From Sclerotiophoma versabilis (lineage: Eukaryota > Ascomycota > Dothideomycetes > Pleosporales > Didymellaceae): a stretch of 64,000 bases of DNA. Shown one piece after another: positions 10,693-20,484 of this stretch. The first letter of the stretch is position 1. Each line of letters begins with the position of its first letter. Location of the stretch: assembly GCA_012274445.1 (NCBI GenBank), contig JAAROD010000044.1, positions 186,001 to 250,000 on the forward strand. The letters run 5' to 3'. Both the position numbers and the translations under genes were made by a program. Under the pieces are notes generated by a model. The model was not told where the DNA came from. It searched no databases and saw only the letters and a list, made by a program, of their open reading frames with translations.

Positions 10693-11792
10693 ATGTCGAA
10701 AGTACTTCTCATAACTGGCGCAACAGGAAAGCAAGGAAAGGAAGTCGTCAACGCCATATTCGACCTCCCTGGTAAACCACAATTTGAGGTCTACGGACTC
10801 TCGCGCTCGACGTCCTCGTCAGCCTGCCAAGCTCTATCCCAGCAGTACCCACAGTTAAAATGGGTTCAAGGCGATCTGAGCGACTGCCCAGCAGCCTTGG
10901 CCGCAGTTCCAAAGCCAATTTGGGGCGTATTTTCCGTTCAAACCCCCATGGGCAGTGGACAGACATTTGAAACGGAAGAGCAGTATGGCAAAGCATTGGT
11001 TGATGCAGCCGTCTCAGCAGGCGTAAAGCATTTTGTGTACACGAGTGTTGAGCGAAACGGTGATAACCCAACATATGTGCCGCATTTTATTGGGAAACAC
11101 AACATTGAGACACATTTGAAAAACACAGCAGGAAGCATGGGATGGACTATTCTGCGGCCAACTTCATTTATGGACAATACTGTGTAAGCCACATGATGAC
11201 CCCATGCATGCTGCAAGCTTTCTAATAACAGTTTCAGTGGGACAGCATTCTTTAATAAGATTCTGGGCGCTTTTTGGAGGTGGCACTTAGGCATGGACGG
11301 GAGGCGTCAATTCATTGCCTGTAAAGACATTGGCGTTTTTGCCGCAAAAGCATTTTCACAGCCTGATGCTCCATTCTACCATAACCGTGCGATAGGACTT
11401 GCAGGGGATTATCTGTCCTTCAGGGATGCGGATACACAGATGCTCGAGGTGCTTGGACGCAGGCTGCCGGATACATACTGGCCTGTTGTGCCTATTATCT
11501 CGCAAACGGGCACAGGGTAAGCTACTTAAAACTCCAGGAACAAGATGAGAAACTAACATTGTCGACAGGTCTATGATCCACAAGATGTACCGGTAAGTCA
11601 GATGTGCAAGAACGGTTTCGCACAATCGCATCTTTGCCCCTTCTTCTTCTTTTCTCTAGTATTTACTAACACACCCTGCTTAGATATTTCAAGGAGTTTG
11701 GATTCCATGTAGACATGGACGCCTTGAGAAAAGAGCATCCGGGCCTACTTACGTTCAGAGAGTTCTTGGAGTTGAATAAAGCACAGTCGTAA
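10693..11792 (+). CDS. NmrA-like NAD(P)-binding protein
   Basis: Four exons (10693-11183, 11238-11516, 11569-11592, 11684-11792) join in phase to 300 aa. The third exon is only 24 nt. The N-terminus is a Rossmann dinucleotide fold (LLITGATGKQG, residues 5-15), followed by the family's GDLSD, YTSVERNG and HxxGKHNIE segments. NmrA-like proteins are atypical short-chain dehydrogenases. Some are redox sensors that bind regulators, and others are NAD(P)H-dependent reductases of specialised metabolism. The TGATGxxG motif is intact, so cofactor binding is likely. A catalytic Tyr/Lys pair is not obvious. It is transcribed divergently from the P450, which suggests shared regulation. Which of the two roles applies cannot be told. 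Confidence 0.88.
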
Positions 11793-12010
11793 ATTATGAT
11801 ATGAAGAAAGTGCTGCTCTTTCTGATAGACCGGAGAAGTAGATATCAGAGAAGTAGAGTAATACATCTGCATGTCAGGAAACTTGCGATTAATTTCTGAC
11901 TTGGACTTATGGCACTGCGTCCAGGTAGCTGATCTGATTTTATGTCCTGTTTTGATGTTGGGGCATCTTCAAAAATGAGCCTCTAAGTAATGACTGATAT
12001 CAACGTTGCA

Positions 12011-13228
12011 TCAGCAAACTTTAATAACAATCTTTCCGTGGAACTTCCCCGACTCCAGGCGATCATATGCATCCTTTGCGTTCGCAAAGGCAAACGGTCG
12101 ATCCACCAGTAACGGGTCGAAATGGACAGTCTTCTCTTCCAGATAACTGTTCATCTCCTCAAAGTCCTTTCTAGTACCCACGGCAACACCCCTAAAAGCT
12201 TTAGTCATGATTCGACATCAAATATTGAGGAAACTTACTTGAGTTTAGCAGACTTATGCATCAGACTCATGATATCGCTTGGCGCCCAATCAGCATCGAA
12301 CCCTGCCAGGAAGCCAATCATCGACACAGTACCGCCTCTCTCGCAAAGGAAGCCAATGTCTTCCATCAAAGAATTGGGTCCGGTGTTGTTGACGACGAAG
12401 TGGACTCCTCGCCCATTCGTGAGACGCTGAATCTCCGCGGATTGGTCAGACACGGTCTTGTAGTTGAGACCTTGGATTTCAGGACTGAGCTTCTTGATGG
12501 CAGCGAGTTTCTCGTCGGATGAGGATGTGATGATGGGTCGGATACCCGCGGATAGACACAGAATGAGCGAGTACATGCTAACACCGCCGGTACCTACATG
12601 CCGCATGAGTTGGCAATTTGCGAGATAGGACGAAGAAATTTACCTTGGAGTAGAGCATAGGCACCTTCAGGTACGTTCTTGAGCCCGTCAAGCGCATTCC
12701 ACGCAGTGACACCCGCACAAGGGAGTGTTGATGCCTTTACAAAAGTCAAAAATGGTTGGTTCCGAATGTTTGCTTGAAACTTACTTCTTCCCAAGACAAG
12801 TGATCAGGCAGCTTCACCAAGTGCTGCTCGTCGAACAAGGCGTACTCCCTCAGCACACCCGGGGCATTCGTGCCGACACCGACACTGATACCATCGTTCC
12901 CTCCCTCATATGTTTTCCCGATGCCAGTGATCGGACAAACACGGTCTCCAACAGAAAACCGAGAGACAGCAGATCCAGTCGCGACGACTTCGGCTGCTGC
13001 GTCTGAACACGGGATACCTTTGTTCTGAATCTCGATAGGGTATGTGCCGATCAGCATTGCAATCTCGCGGTAGTTGAGAGAGACGGCATGGATCTTGATG
13101 ACTACATCGTTAGGGTTGAGCGTGGAGGGGAGACTCTCGTCGTCGGTGCGGTAGATAGTGAGGGGATTCTCCTTGGAGCCTTTGAGGCCGCTGCGGCGCC
13201 AGGCGGAGTATGTTGAGGGATAGGCCAT
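12011..13228 (-). CDS. MDR-family zinc-type alcohol dehydrogenase-like oxidoreductase
   Basis: Exons 13228-12785, 12734-12644, 12593-12239 and 12191-12011 join in phase to 356 aa, a normal length for medium-chain dehydrogenase/reductases. The N-terminal GroES-like half shows NDVVIKIHAVSLNYRE and the GDRVCP strand. The nucleotide fold has the split LLQG/TGGVS motif (a GTGGVS loop) and a typical FVVNNTGPN strand. The usual zinc-binding GHE is replaced by PCSDAAAEVV, as in the quinone reductase/YogA-like branch. The reaction is therefore probably NADPH-dependent reduction without catalytic zinc, on an unknown substrate. It lies in the metabolic run between the NmrA-like gene and the hydrolase. 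Confidence 0.9.
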
Positions 13229-13572
13229 GATACGAGGGAGTCAGGTTAGATGTGTACGGAGTGGTGCGGTCGCCCTCGAGGGGCCGAATTAGATCTTTAT
13301 AACAAGAGAGTAGCTCGTTTGTTATTATCTCCGTTCAAAAATTGCACTCGATTGCAAAGCATGAGGTAGACTTGAGTGTTGGTGGTAAGACAGCTTCTGA
13401 CGCTAATGCAGTATGCTTATGGCGCGCAAAGTGGGGCTTTTTCCGGACGTATCATTGGTTCACTTGAATTCATCAATGTAAGGGTGAACATTACCTAGTT
13501 TCATGCAAACAAAAACTCGAAGGGTAAATCTCAAAGCTAAACACAAGCATCCATATGTTCGCATTGTTTTTA
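13229..13572. other. Short intergenic region
   Basis: This 344 bp interval holds the promoter of the MDR gene and the terminator of the hydrolase gene, both on the minus strand. Nothing else is seen. Confidence 0.5.
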
Positions 13573-14766
13573 TCAGCCGAAGAACCCCAGCAACGCATTA
13601 GCCAATCTCACTTCAGCCTCCAAAGCTAGGCTGTGACCGCACTCCTCGAAGATGTAGCTCTGCGTCACATCGTTGGCGGCCATTTCCATTTCTGGCTTGA
13701 CTAGGTAGCCAAAAAACTCTGGAGATCCGATGGTCATGACCGGTGTTGCTAGTTTGTTCGGCACAATCTCGCGGTTGATCTTACCTGACAAACCGTCAGC
13801 GTTTAAATTTTCTCCCATGGACTCTAGAAGGCAGGCCCGACTTACCATTTACCAGACCCGCTCTGTACGTCTCCAAAATCCCTCTCAACCCACCAGGACC
13901 CTTTGCCAAGCCAGTCCACTCAGCAATCGCTTGTCGACTGAGTGCAATCGGGTTATAGCACTCAGCCTCCATGAAGTACGTCCAGAACTCCTCTTCATGG
14001 CCGGTGATAAGCATAGTCGCAACATCGATCATGTAGAAGAAAGGGATATGCCATGTCCAAACGCCGCGCTGTTCATACTGGAGCATGACATTGGATTCAG
14101 TAAATTGCGATGCGTTGTCCAGGCCGTATCCGGAGAGCAGCATCTCACCAAATGAGAGCGCGAGCACGCGGTCTCGATACTCGGCTGCAAGGACGTACGC
14201 GAATTCTGCGCCACCTTATCTAGGCGTCAATGTGTATTTTCAAATAAGTTGTGAGTATTTGACTTACGGTCTTCCCCGTGAACGTAGAAGGTATTGTATC
14301 CGAGCATCGTCATCAAGTCAGCAAGATCCTTTGCGTTTGTTCGGCTATCGTAGCCCATCTCTGCTCCGGGTTTGTCTGTGTAACCAAAGCCTCTCAGATC
14401 CGGTGCCACGATGGTGAAGTGCTGGCTTAGTAACGGAACTAGCTTGTACCAGTAGTAGTTCGTCTTTGGCGTACCGTGCACAAGCAGCAGTGGCGGCCCG
14501 GACCCAGCTATGTAGTAGTGCATCCTGATCATGTTGAGACGCGCTCGACCGTGACGCACCGCATTGCCAGTGTGGTCGTAGACTTCAGGTCGAGTGGACC
14601 ATGAGATGGGTTCAATGTTTCCTGAGTAGTTCTGACCCGATGGAACGAGTTCGGCGCCATTGGTAGGGACCATGGGTATGGAGGCATTTGCAGAAGGTGC
14701 AGTGCTGTTTTGCGCACTTGCAAGAAGAAGCGACGCTGCGACCGGAAAGAATCGATAGAACTGCAT
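13573..14766 (-). CDS. Secreted epoxide hydrolase/dehalogenase-like alpha/beta hydrolase
   Basis: Exons 14766-14268, 14214-13846 and 13784-13573 join in phase to 359 aa. The ATG at 14766 opens a signal peptide (FFPVAASLLLASAQ). After it comes an N-glycosylation-rich stretch, then the alpha/beta hydrolase core. Visible are the oxyanion motif HGTP, the nucleophile elbow reading GEDRG (Asp in the DRG of epoxide hydrolases and fluoroacetate dehalogenases, usually HDRG) and a late catalytic His in EECGHS. The enzyme would hydrolyse an epoxide or a carbon-halogen bond through an ester intermediate. Predicted secretion is unusual for this family, and His to Glu before DRG is a small deviation. It closes the metabolic run. 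Confidence 0.88.
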
Positions 14767-16704
14767 AGTGCTCAAACTCTCTAAGTCATTCAAAATAAGT
14801 TTGATGGGTTCTGGTGCTCGGGTTCTTGTTCTTGGGTCGTCATGTTTTAAATTGCTGCACGTTCATGATGATCCCCACACCCCGCAAAACTTGAATGTAG
14901 GCTACTTAACAGCGTCATATAGACGGAATCTTTGTATTTCGGCGTACTATTTTAGGTCCGAATGGAGCGGAAGGGGCAAGATTGTCCTGGCCAATGACGT
15001 CTCGGGGCCTCTGCATGCTGACGGACCTCAGTCCGACCCAACTTAGTGCAAAACTTTATGGAGACGTTCTATCATCAAAACGCTTCAACGGTTCGCAGAG
15101 GAGTTTTTTCTTCATTGAAGGGTTCAATTGAAACCGTTTAATGCTCACGACAAAGGCTGTTCGGATAGGGGTGAATGACAACTTATATGCCCAATCTCCC
15201 TCCATGGCCAGATCTCATAGATCCCAAAGGTCTTTTGATCTTCTCATACAACCCGCAGAAAACCCCTCCGTACAGGCATCTCATAATATGTGTCAAATTT
15301 GCATTAGATGTCTTCTTCCAACATACCTCTCTTCCAGGCCGTGTCTCGGCATGTTCTTTCCAAATTTCCTAGGCCATGTCCGCCATACCGAGAGTCTCAA
15401 TCACTTTCCAAACGCTCGAACTATGTTGTCTCTCTGAATAGCGACTAGGTAGGTAGACTTGTTCGGACGACGTACATGGAAAGCTTACATTATAATATAT
15501 GTTATAGCTGTTACAGGCGTAAAAAACACGAATTCTGTTACAGAGGCTCAGAGATGGCAAGTGGAGTGTAGAAGACGATTAAACTTGGGTACTAGTGAGA
15601 CGGGAAGCAATTGGCCCTGGGCCTGTGTTAAGTCTCAAAGAAGCGAGGTGCCCGGCGTGACCTATACAGGTGCATGGTAGAGTGATGGCACGCCAGCTTT
15701 GAGTGAAGGGGCCAGGGTCTTGATGAGAGAGTTTCGCAACTTCAAGTGCGCCTGACGGATAGCAGTCCATGTTTCTCTCGAGAGACTGTCACAGGCGTGT
15801 AGGTGTTCGCTCCACGCTTGTTCCGCCTTTGGAGCCTATTCTTGATGTCTCGGCAAAGGCGACAGATGACACGGAGACGGAATATCGTTCAATTCGTCGG
15901 CTGCTTGGTCACCCAATCGAAATATTGAAGCTCTGGCCAAATACCTAAACGGCGCGACGCAATCAATATCCATCTCAGGGCTCATGATGGGCGCGTGGCA
16001 TCATGCGCACAGCTGTTTGTTGCAAAGGCTGAAGAGAAAAGAGAGTTGTGAACGTGCTATTTCATGGCTGTCTCCTTGCCATGGTATTTTCCATGATATC
16101 CATGGTTAGAAAAAGGACACATTTGCACCAGATGTGCTGCCTGTTGGGTACAAATGTCGTGGATTTTCCACTCACTTCCTAAGCGGAGCAAATATCAAGC
16201 AACATCGAGCGTGTTGCGTGTGCCGAGGCCAGATTCCCTTTGTGACGATTGGCCCTGCACGATCGGTAGGTAGCGTACATCCACCGATGGTATCGTTGTC
16301 AACCCATGACCAAAGTGGCAAGTAGACCGCAATACGTGCTTCACCAAGTGGCGTGATTTCGCGAGTTTAGATACCTATGCGAAACGCTCTGCGCTCGACA
16401 TAGCATGGATCTCTCCAGTCATTCTTCAACAAGTGGGATGTTCAGCATATGTATTTGATCAGATAGCATGTGAACGGAGGCAGGCACTTGCTGCTGATGA
16501 AAAGCAGACACAAGCGCTCTAGTTTCCAATCTTTTGAGCTCTGAAGAGGAATCCAAACAGCTCTGTCCGCTTGCCTGGAAACGTGAGACCTACAGTCTCG
16601 ACGATTACAGACAAGTCGAGAGAGCTGTTGCTTCTGACTCTTTCTGCATACCCAAAGGAAATCCCAGTGAACGTTGTTTGGAGCCTGTTCTACTACTGAG
16701 TCAT
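14767..16704. other. Intergenic region
   Basis: This 1.9 kb gap lies between the hydrolase promoter and the 3' end of the NACHT gene. It contains only short frames with no protein-family character. No repeat or RNA is recognised. Confidence 0.5.
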
Positions 16705-19550
16705 TCATTTTTTGCGGCCGAAAAACGATCGGAGGCGTGAGCTTTTGCTTTTGCGGCCCTCCTCTTCTGGTTTTCCCATTGCCGACTCTGGTACAGGAGG
16801 CTCCATGACACATCCAGAATTTTTCTTATACTGCAAGAAGTGTTCGTTATTTTGAGTATCAGCGCCGAATTGGATGAGGTCTTCGGCGATGGTGCTGACT
16901 TCAGCGTTTGTATATTCGCGATCCTGACACACACGTGTGAGGAATAAGTCCCATATTGAGACTCCGTGACTAAGACGTTCGTCAATGTAATTTGGGTCTG
17001 CGCCTTCCTCAAGAAGAACTCGGACCAATTGCGGATGCCACTTTGGAGCAGGAGGATCGAGATGCGGTCCACCCGTGGATTCGGGGGCCGATTTATTCTG
17101 TAAGACCACAAGAAGACACTGGGAGGTAATTTGAGCCTTACGATTGGCCGGCAGCGATTTGAGACCTTGGAGGTACTGTATGTGCCCATAGTGAACAGCA
17201 ACGCGCAACAACGATTCGAGCGTAACAGTTTCAAGGGCTTGCTGTACAAAACATGTGGTCTCTCGTGTTGTTTCCATGTTGGGTGCCCTTGCATTCACTA
17301 GCACTGTATACACTTGGCCGACTGCGCCATGGAGTTTGTCCCTCAAACGTGGATTGATGCCTGGACTATCGGCATATTTCATCGCGCTACGGACATTTGG
17401 CAGGAGCGACTCGAAACTGTAGGAATTGCCCTTCGTCTTAAGCCGCATGATGAAGCAGTTACTCAGGCGCAGCTCTAACACAAATGATTCTGGAGCCGTA
17501 GCGCAAACTTTCTTCCAGACATCTGGACGCCAGAGGTAGTCCCTAACGGTCCGATGGAGCAGACCGACTTTTGTGTCATGATGGACGACGAGGTCTTTGG
17601 CAGTGCCCATCTCGAGTAAGCCTTTGGTACATGCATTGACACGCCTACTCATCAGTGCTGCTCTTGAGTTCTTCTGCTGTAAAGTCATGGCCTGTCTGGG
17701 CGCGTCAATGGCGAAGTTTTGATCGTCCTCGTCGGCAAAGGACAAATCGAGTACTGTCAAAGCTAGCGGCCATACGCGATGGATCTGGAACAGCTGTGAA
17801 GCCCGTTCTGAGTGGTTGGTATTCAGAGTCCAGAGAATCTTTTCAAAGAGGGCTTCCAGATCTGTTGGGAGACTCTCTAATCGCTGCTGTAGATCCGTGG
17901 GTTTTTCACCATCAGAAAGACCCTCGAGAAGAGACTTGATCACAAGATGAACCCAGAGGAAGACACCATCAGATCTGTCACATACATCCTTTATCAGACG
18001 ACTCGAGTACCCAGGGTCGCTTTGCTCGTAGTCAGCGAAGGCTGGGCTCTGAGACAACTTCGACGTAACGAATCCTTCGATATCGTGGTAGGTGAGCATT
18101 TCGACACGAAGATGCGGGCCACGACCGAAGGCGTCTCGAAACTGATTCCAGGGTCGACTGGATGCGCAGACCTTTACTCCAGGTACTGCAAGTCTTTTGA
18201 CAAAGTCGATAACATCTGTTGTATCTCCTTTGAACTCGTCCATTCCATCAATGAACACCATGATCTTGTGTGTCTTCGTACCTTGCGTAAGCAGGATCTC
18301 TAGGGCCTCCATGAGCTCGGCCCAAGTCCAAGTCCAGTTCTGTTGTCCAAATATACAGCCGCCGAACAGCATGCCATCTAGAATCCTATGCGGGAAAGCG
18401 ATAGGAATCAGTTTTGGTGCTTGTTCAAGGATTTGATACAGCAAGGACCGCACCATACCTTCGTAAGACATCTGCATCTCAGTTCCTGAATTCCAGAAGA
18501 AGAACGATGCTGTCAATAAGGGTGTACCGTTGCTCCAGGCCCTGAGAAGCTTGCGTGTTTTGGTGTGGTCGACCACGAAACGCATTAGAGTCGACTTGCC
18601 AGCCCCAGCTTTGCCAGTAATCCAATACAGTGATCTCACATCGCTTCGTAACCAGTCTGCAAAATCTGCCCACTGAGACGATTCCGCAGGAGGCTCGAAC
18701 AGCCATTCGAAGGTTTTGCGGTGGGCAAGAGCAACGCGTTCGTAACGGTAATTTAGCTCACGAAAATGCAACTCGTGCAGAAACTGCTGACTGACACTGT
18801 CTGTGTTGTGCTCTTGCAAGATCTGGTTGACTTTCACAGGCGATGTTGCAACCATGATACCAGGAGCTCCTTTACTGTAAGCGTGCTGAATTGCAGTCAA
18901 GACGTTATGTTGTCCATCAGCCCCGTCTACTTTTCTCAAGATCTGACGGCATAGCTCGTTGTTGCTGTTTATGGCTGCCACCTGGTCATGTTTTGACTCG
19001 TTGATCGCTTGCCGTTGCTCAAAGTTTATAGACATGATCAATTCACTAGAACATATAGTCATTAACTCTGCAAGCACATCTCTAGCATACCTGTAGCTTA
19101 CCTCTGGGAGATAAGCAGATGCATGGTAATTTGTTGGCGGTAGTTCTGCAGATCGAGTTTCAGTGTATTGATTTTGTCCTCGTTCCACACTGAGCGGAGA
19201 GCCGTAGAGAAACAATCCCAAACCTCTCGCCGTCTTGATGTTGGCTGTTTCTGCAGCTTGTCCAATGCTTGCATCAATTGTCTTCCGAGCTCATTGCATT
19301 TCTCGCCCAGGTCCATGATCGCCATGTCTTTTGCGGCAAGTGGTTGCGGTGCATGCTGAATTAAGGAATTCCGAACATCTTTATTTAGTGTGAGTAAATC
19401 CTCTGTGATCGTCCTGATGTGGGAGTTCCGTTGACTGTCGCGGCCAGGCTCGGTATTGTAGACCTTCCAGGCCCCTGACACGATCTTTGCTGAAAAGTCA
19501 AGAAATTGGCAGACGGCGGTCGCGGCACTGAGTGCAGAGAGAGGCTCCAT
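16705..19550 (-). CDS. NACHT-type STAND (fungal NLR-like) protein
   Basis: Two exons (19550-19102, 19045-16705; intron GTAAGC..TTCTAG, 56 nt) give 929 aa. The start MEPLSALSAATAVCQFLDF is the classic opening of the helical N-terminal domain found on fungal STAND proteins (about residues 1-150). A NACHT-like NTPase follows, with P-loop GKAGAGKST at 294-302, Walker B-like FIDGMDEF near 414-421, and CASSRPW near 443-449. A helical C-terminal region ends in one ankyrin-like unit (VRVLLEEGADPNYID). Such proteins are intracellular sensors involved in heterokaryon incompatibility or immunity-like cell death. The ligand and output here are unknown. The C-terminus lacks a long repeat array, so the sensing part is short compared with WD40/ANK/TPR-type members. 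Confidence 0.88.
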
Positions 19551-20484
19551 ACTGTTGAGAATGTCAGAAACACCTTGTGACACTGGAAGTGGATAACTAA
19601 TCAGGCTGAAAGTTGACGATGTGATAGAGCGGGGTGACTCACTTGCTGTTGTTCCTTAATCCGTACAACAAGCGAGAGAACAATTCGCTGACGCTGAGCC
19701 GAGCGAGGCCCCTGCCGTTACCACCAATAATTTCTGTCTAGCAGGATTGTGGCTTGAATTCGCGCAGAGCAACAGACTGCATGGAAGTGACACCGTGTTG
19801 GAGTAGCAAGCATTGTATTTCGCTAAATAAAAGCGACGGCCATGTGGTCGTCCAGGCATTCGCCTCTGATTCGCATCCAGCGATCTAGAAATGACCTTTG
19901 ACGCCCCGGATTGCTGCGCTATCGCTGCTTAAAAAACAAAGTATGAAGAAGCATATGAGATTACCGTGCTACTGCACAGAATCAAACAGAAAACGCCAGT
20001 GTCTTTGCCGACACAGTGGCAACCCAGAGATAGTGTGTGCGCGCACAAGGCCCTTGCAACCAGAACGCCATGCCCAATATTAACTAATACTGGATTAAAG
20101 CACTATACGTAGAAGGGGCCGGCCATTGCTATCGTGGGTATCATTCGTCGTGACATCGTAAGAAAGGATTATTCAGAAGAGAAAATCCAAGACCTATATC
20201 CAAGTGTCGCTCGAAGAAGGGTAAGATAGTGACGCGGCCTGGTGGGTGATATGAGATAGAATAGATAAGCACCGGTTATAGGTGATGATCGCAGAAGGGG
20301 GTATCATGTAAACTTTGTGACGCTTTGAGTAGAAACGGCTCACTTTCGGCGACTTTGTCAACCTGGTTATATTGAGATGCCACCAGGAGCCAGCCGAATA
20401 AGGCGGCTACAACTCAGTGACATCGCTCAAGCCTCGATAGACTCTGCGTCGAAAGATGGCTGCATACTCATTTGTGACACAAGC
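19551..20484. other. Intergenic region
   Basis: This 0.93 kb interval lies upstream of the NACHT gene and downstream of the forkhead gene. I find no supported gene. Confidence 0.5.

Noticed and set aside
2018..14766. Complete gentisate degradation pathway
   Set aside because: Maleylpyruvate isomerase and fumarylpyruvate hydrolase are absent from the window, so only a dioxygenase-like step is supported.
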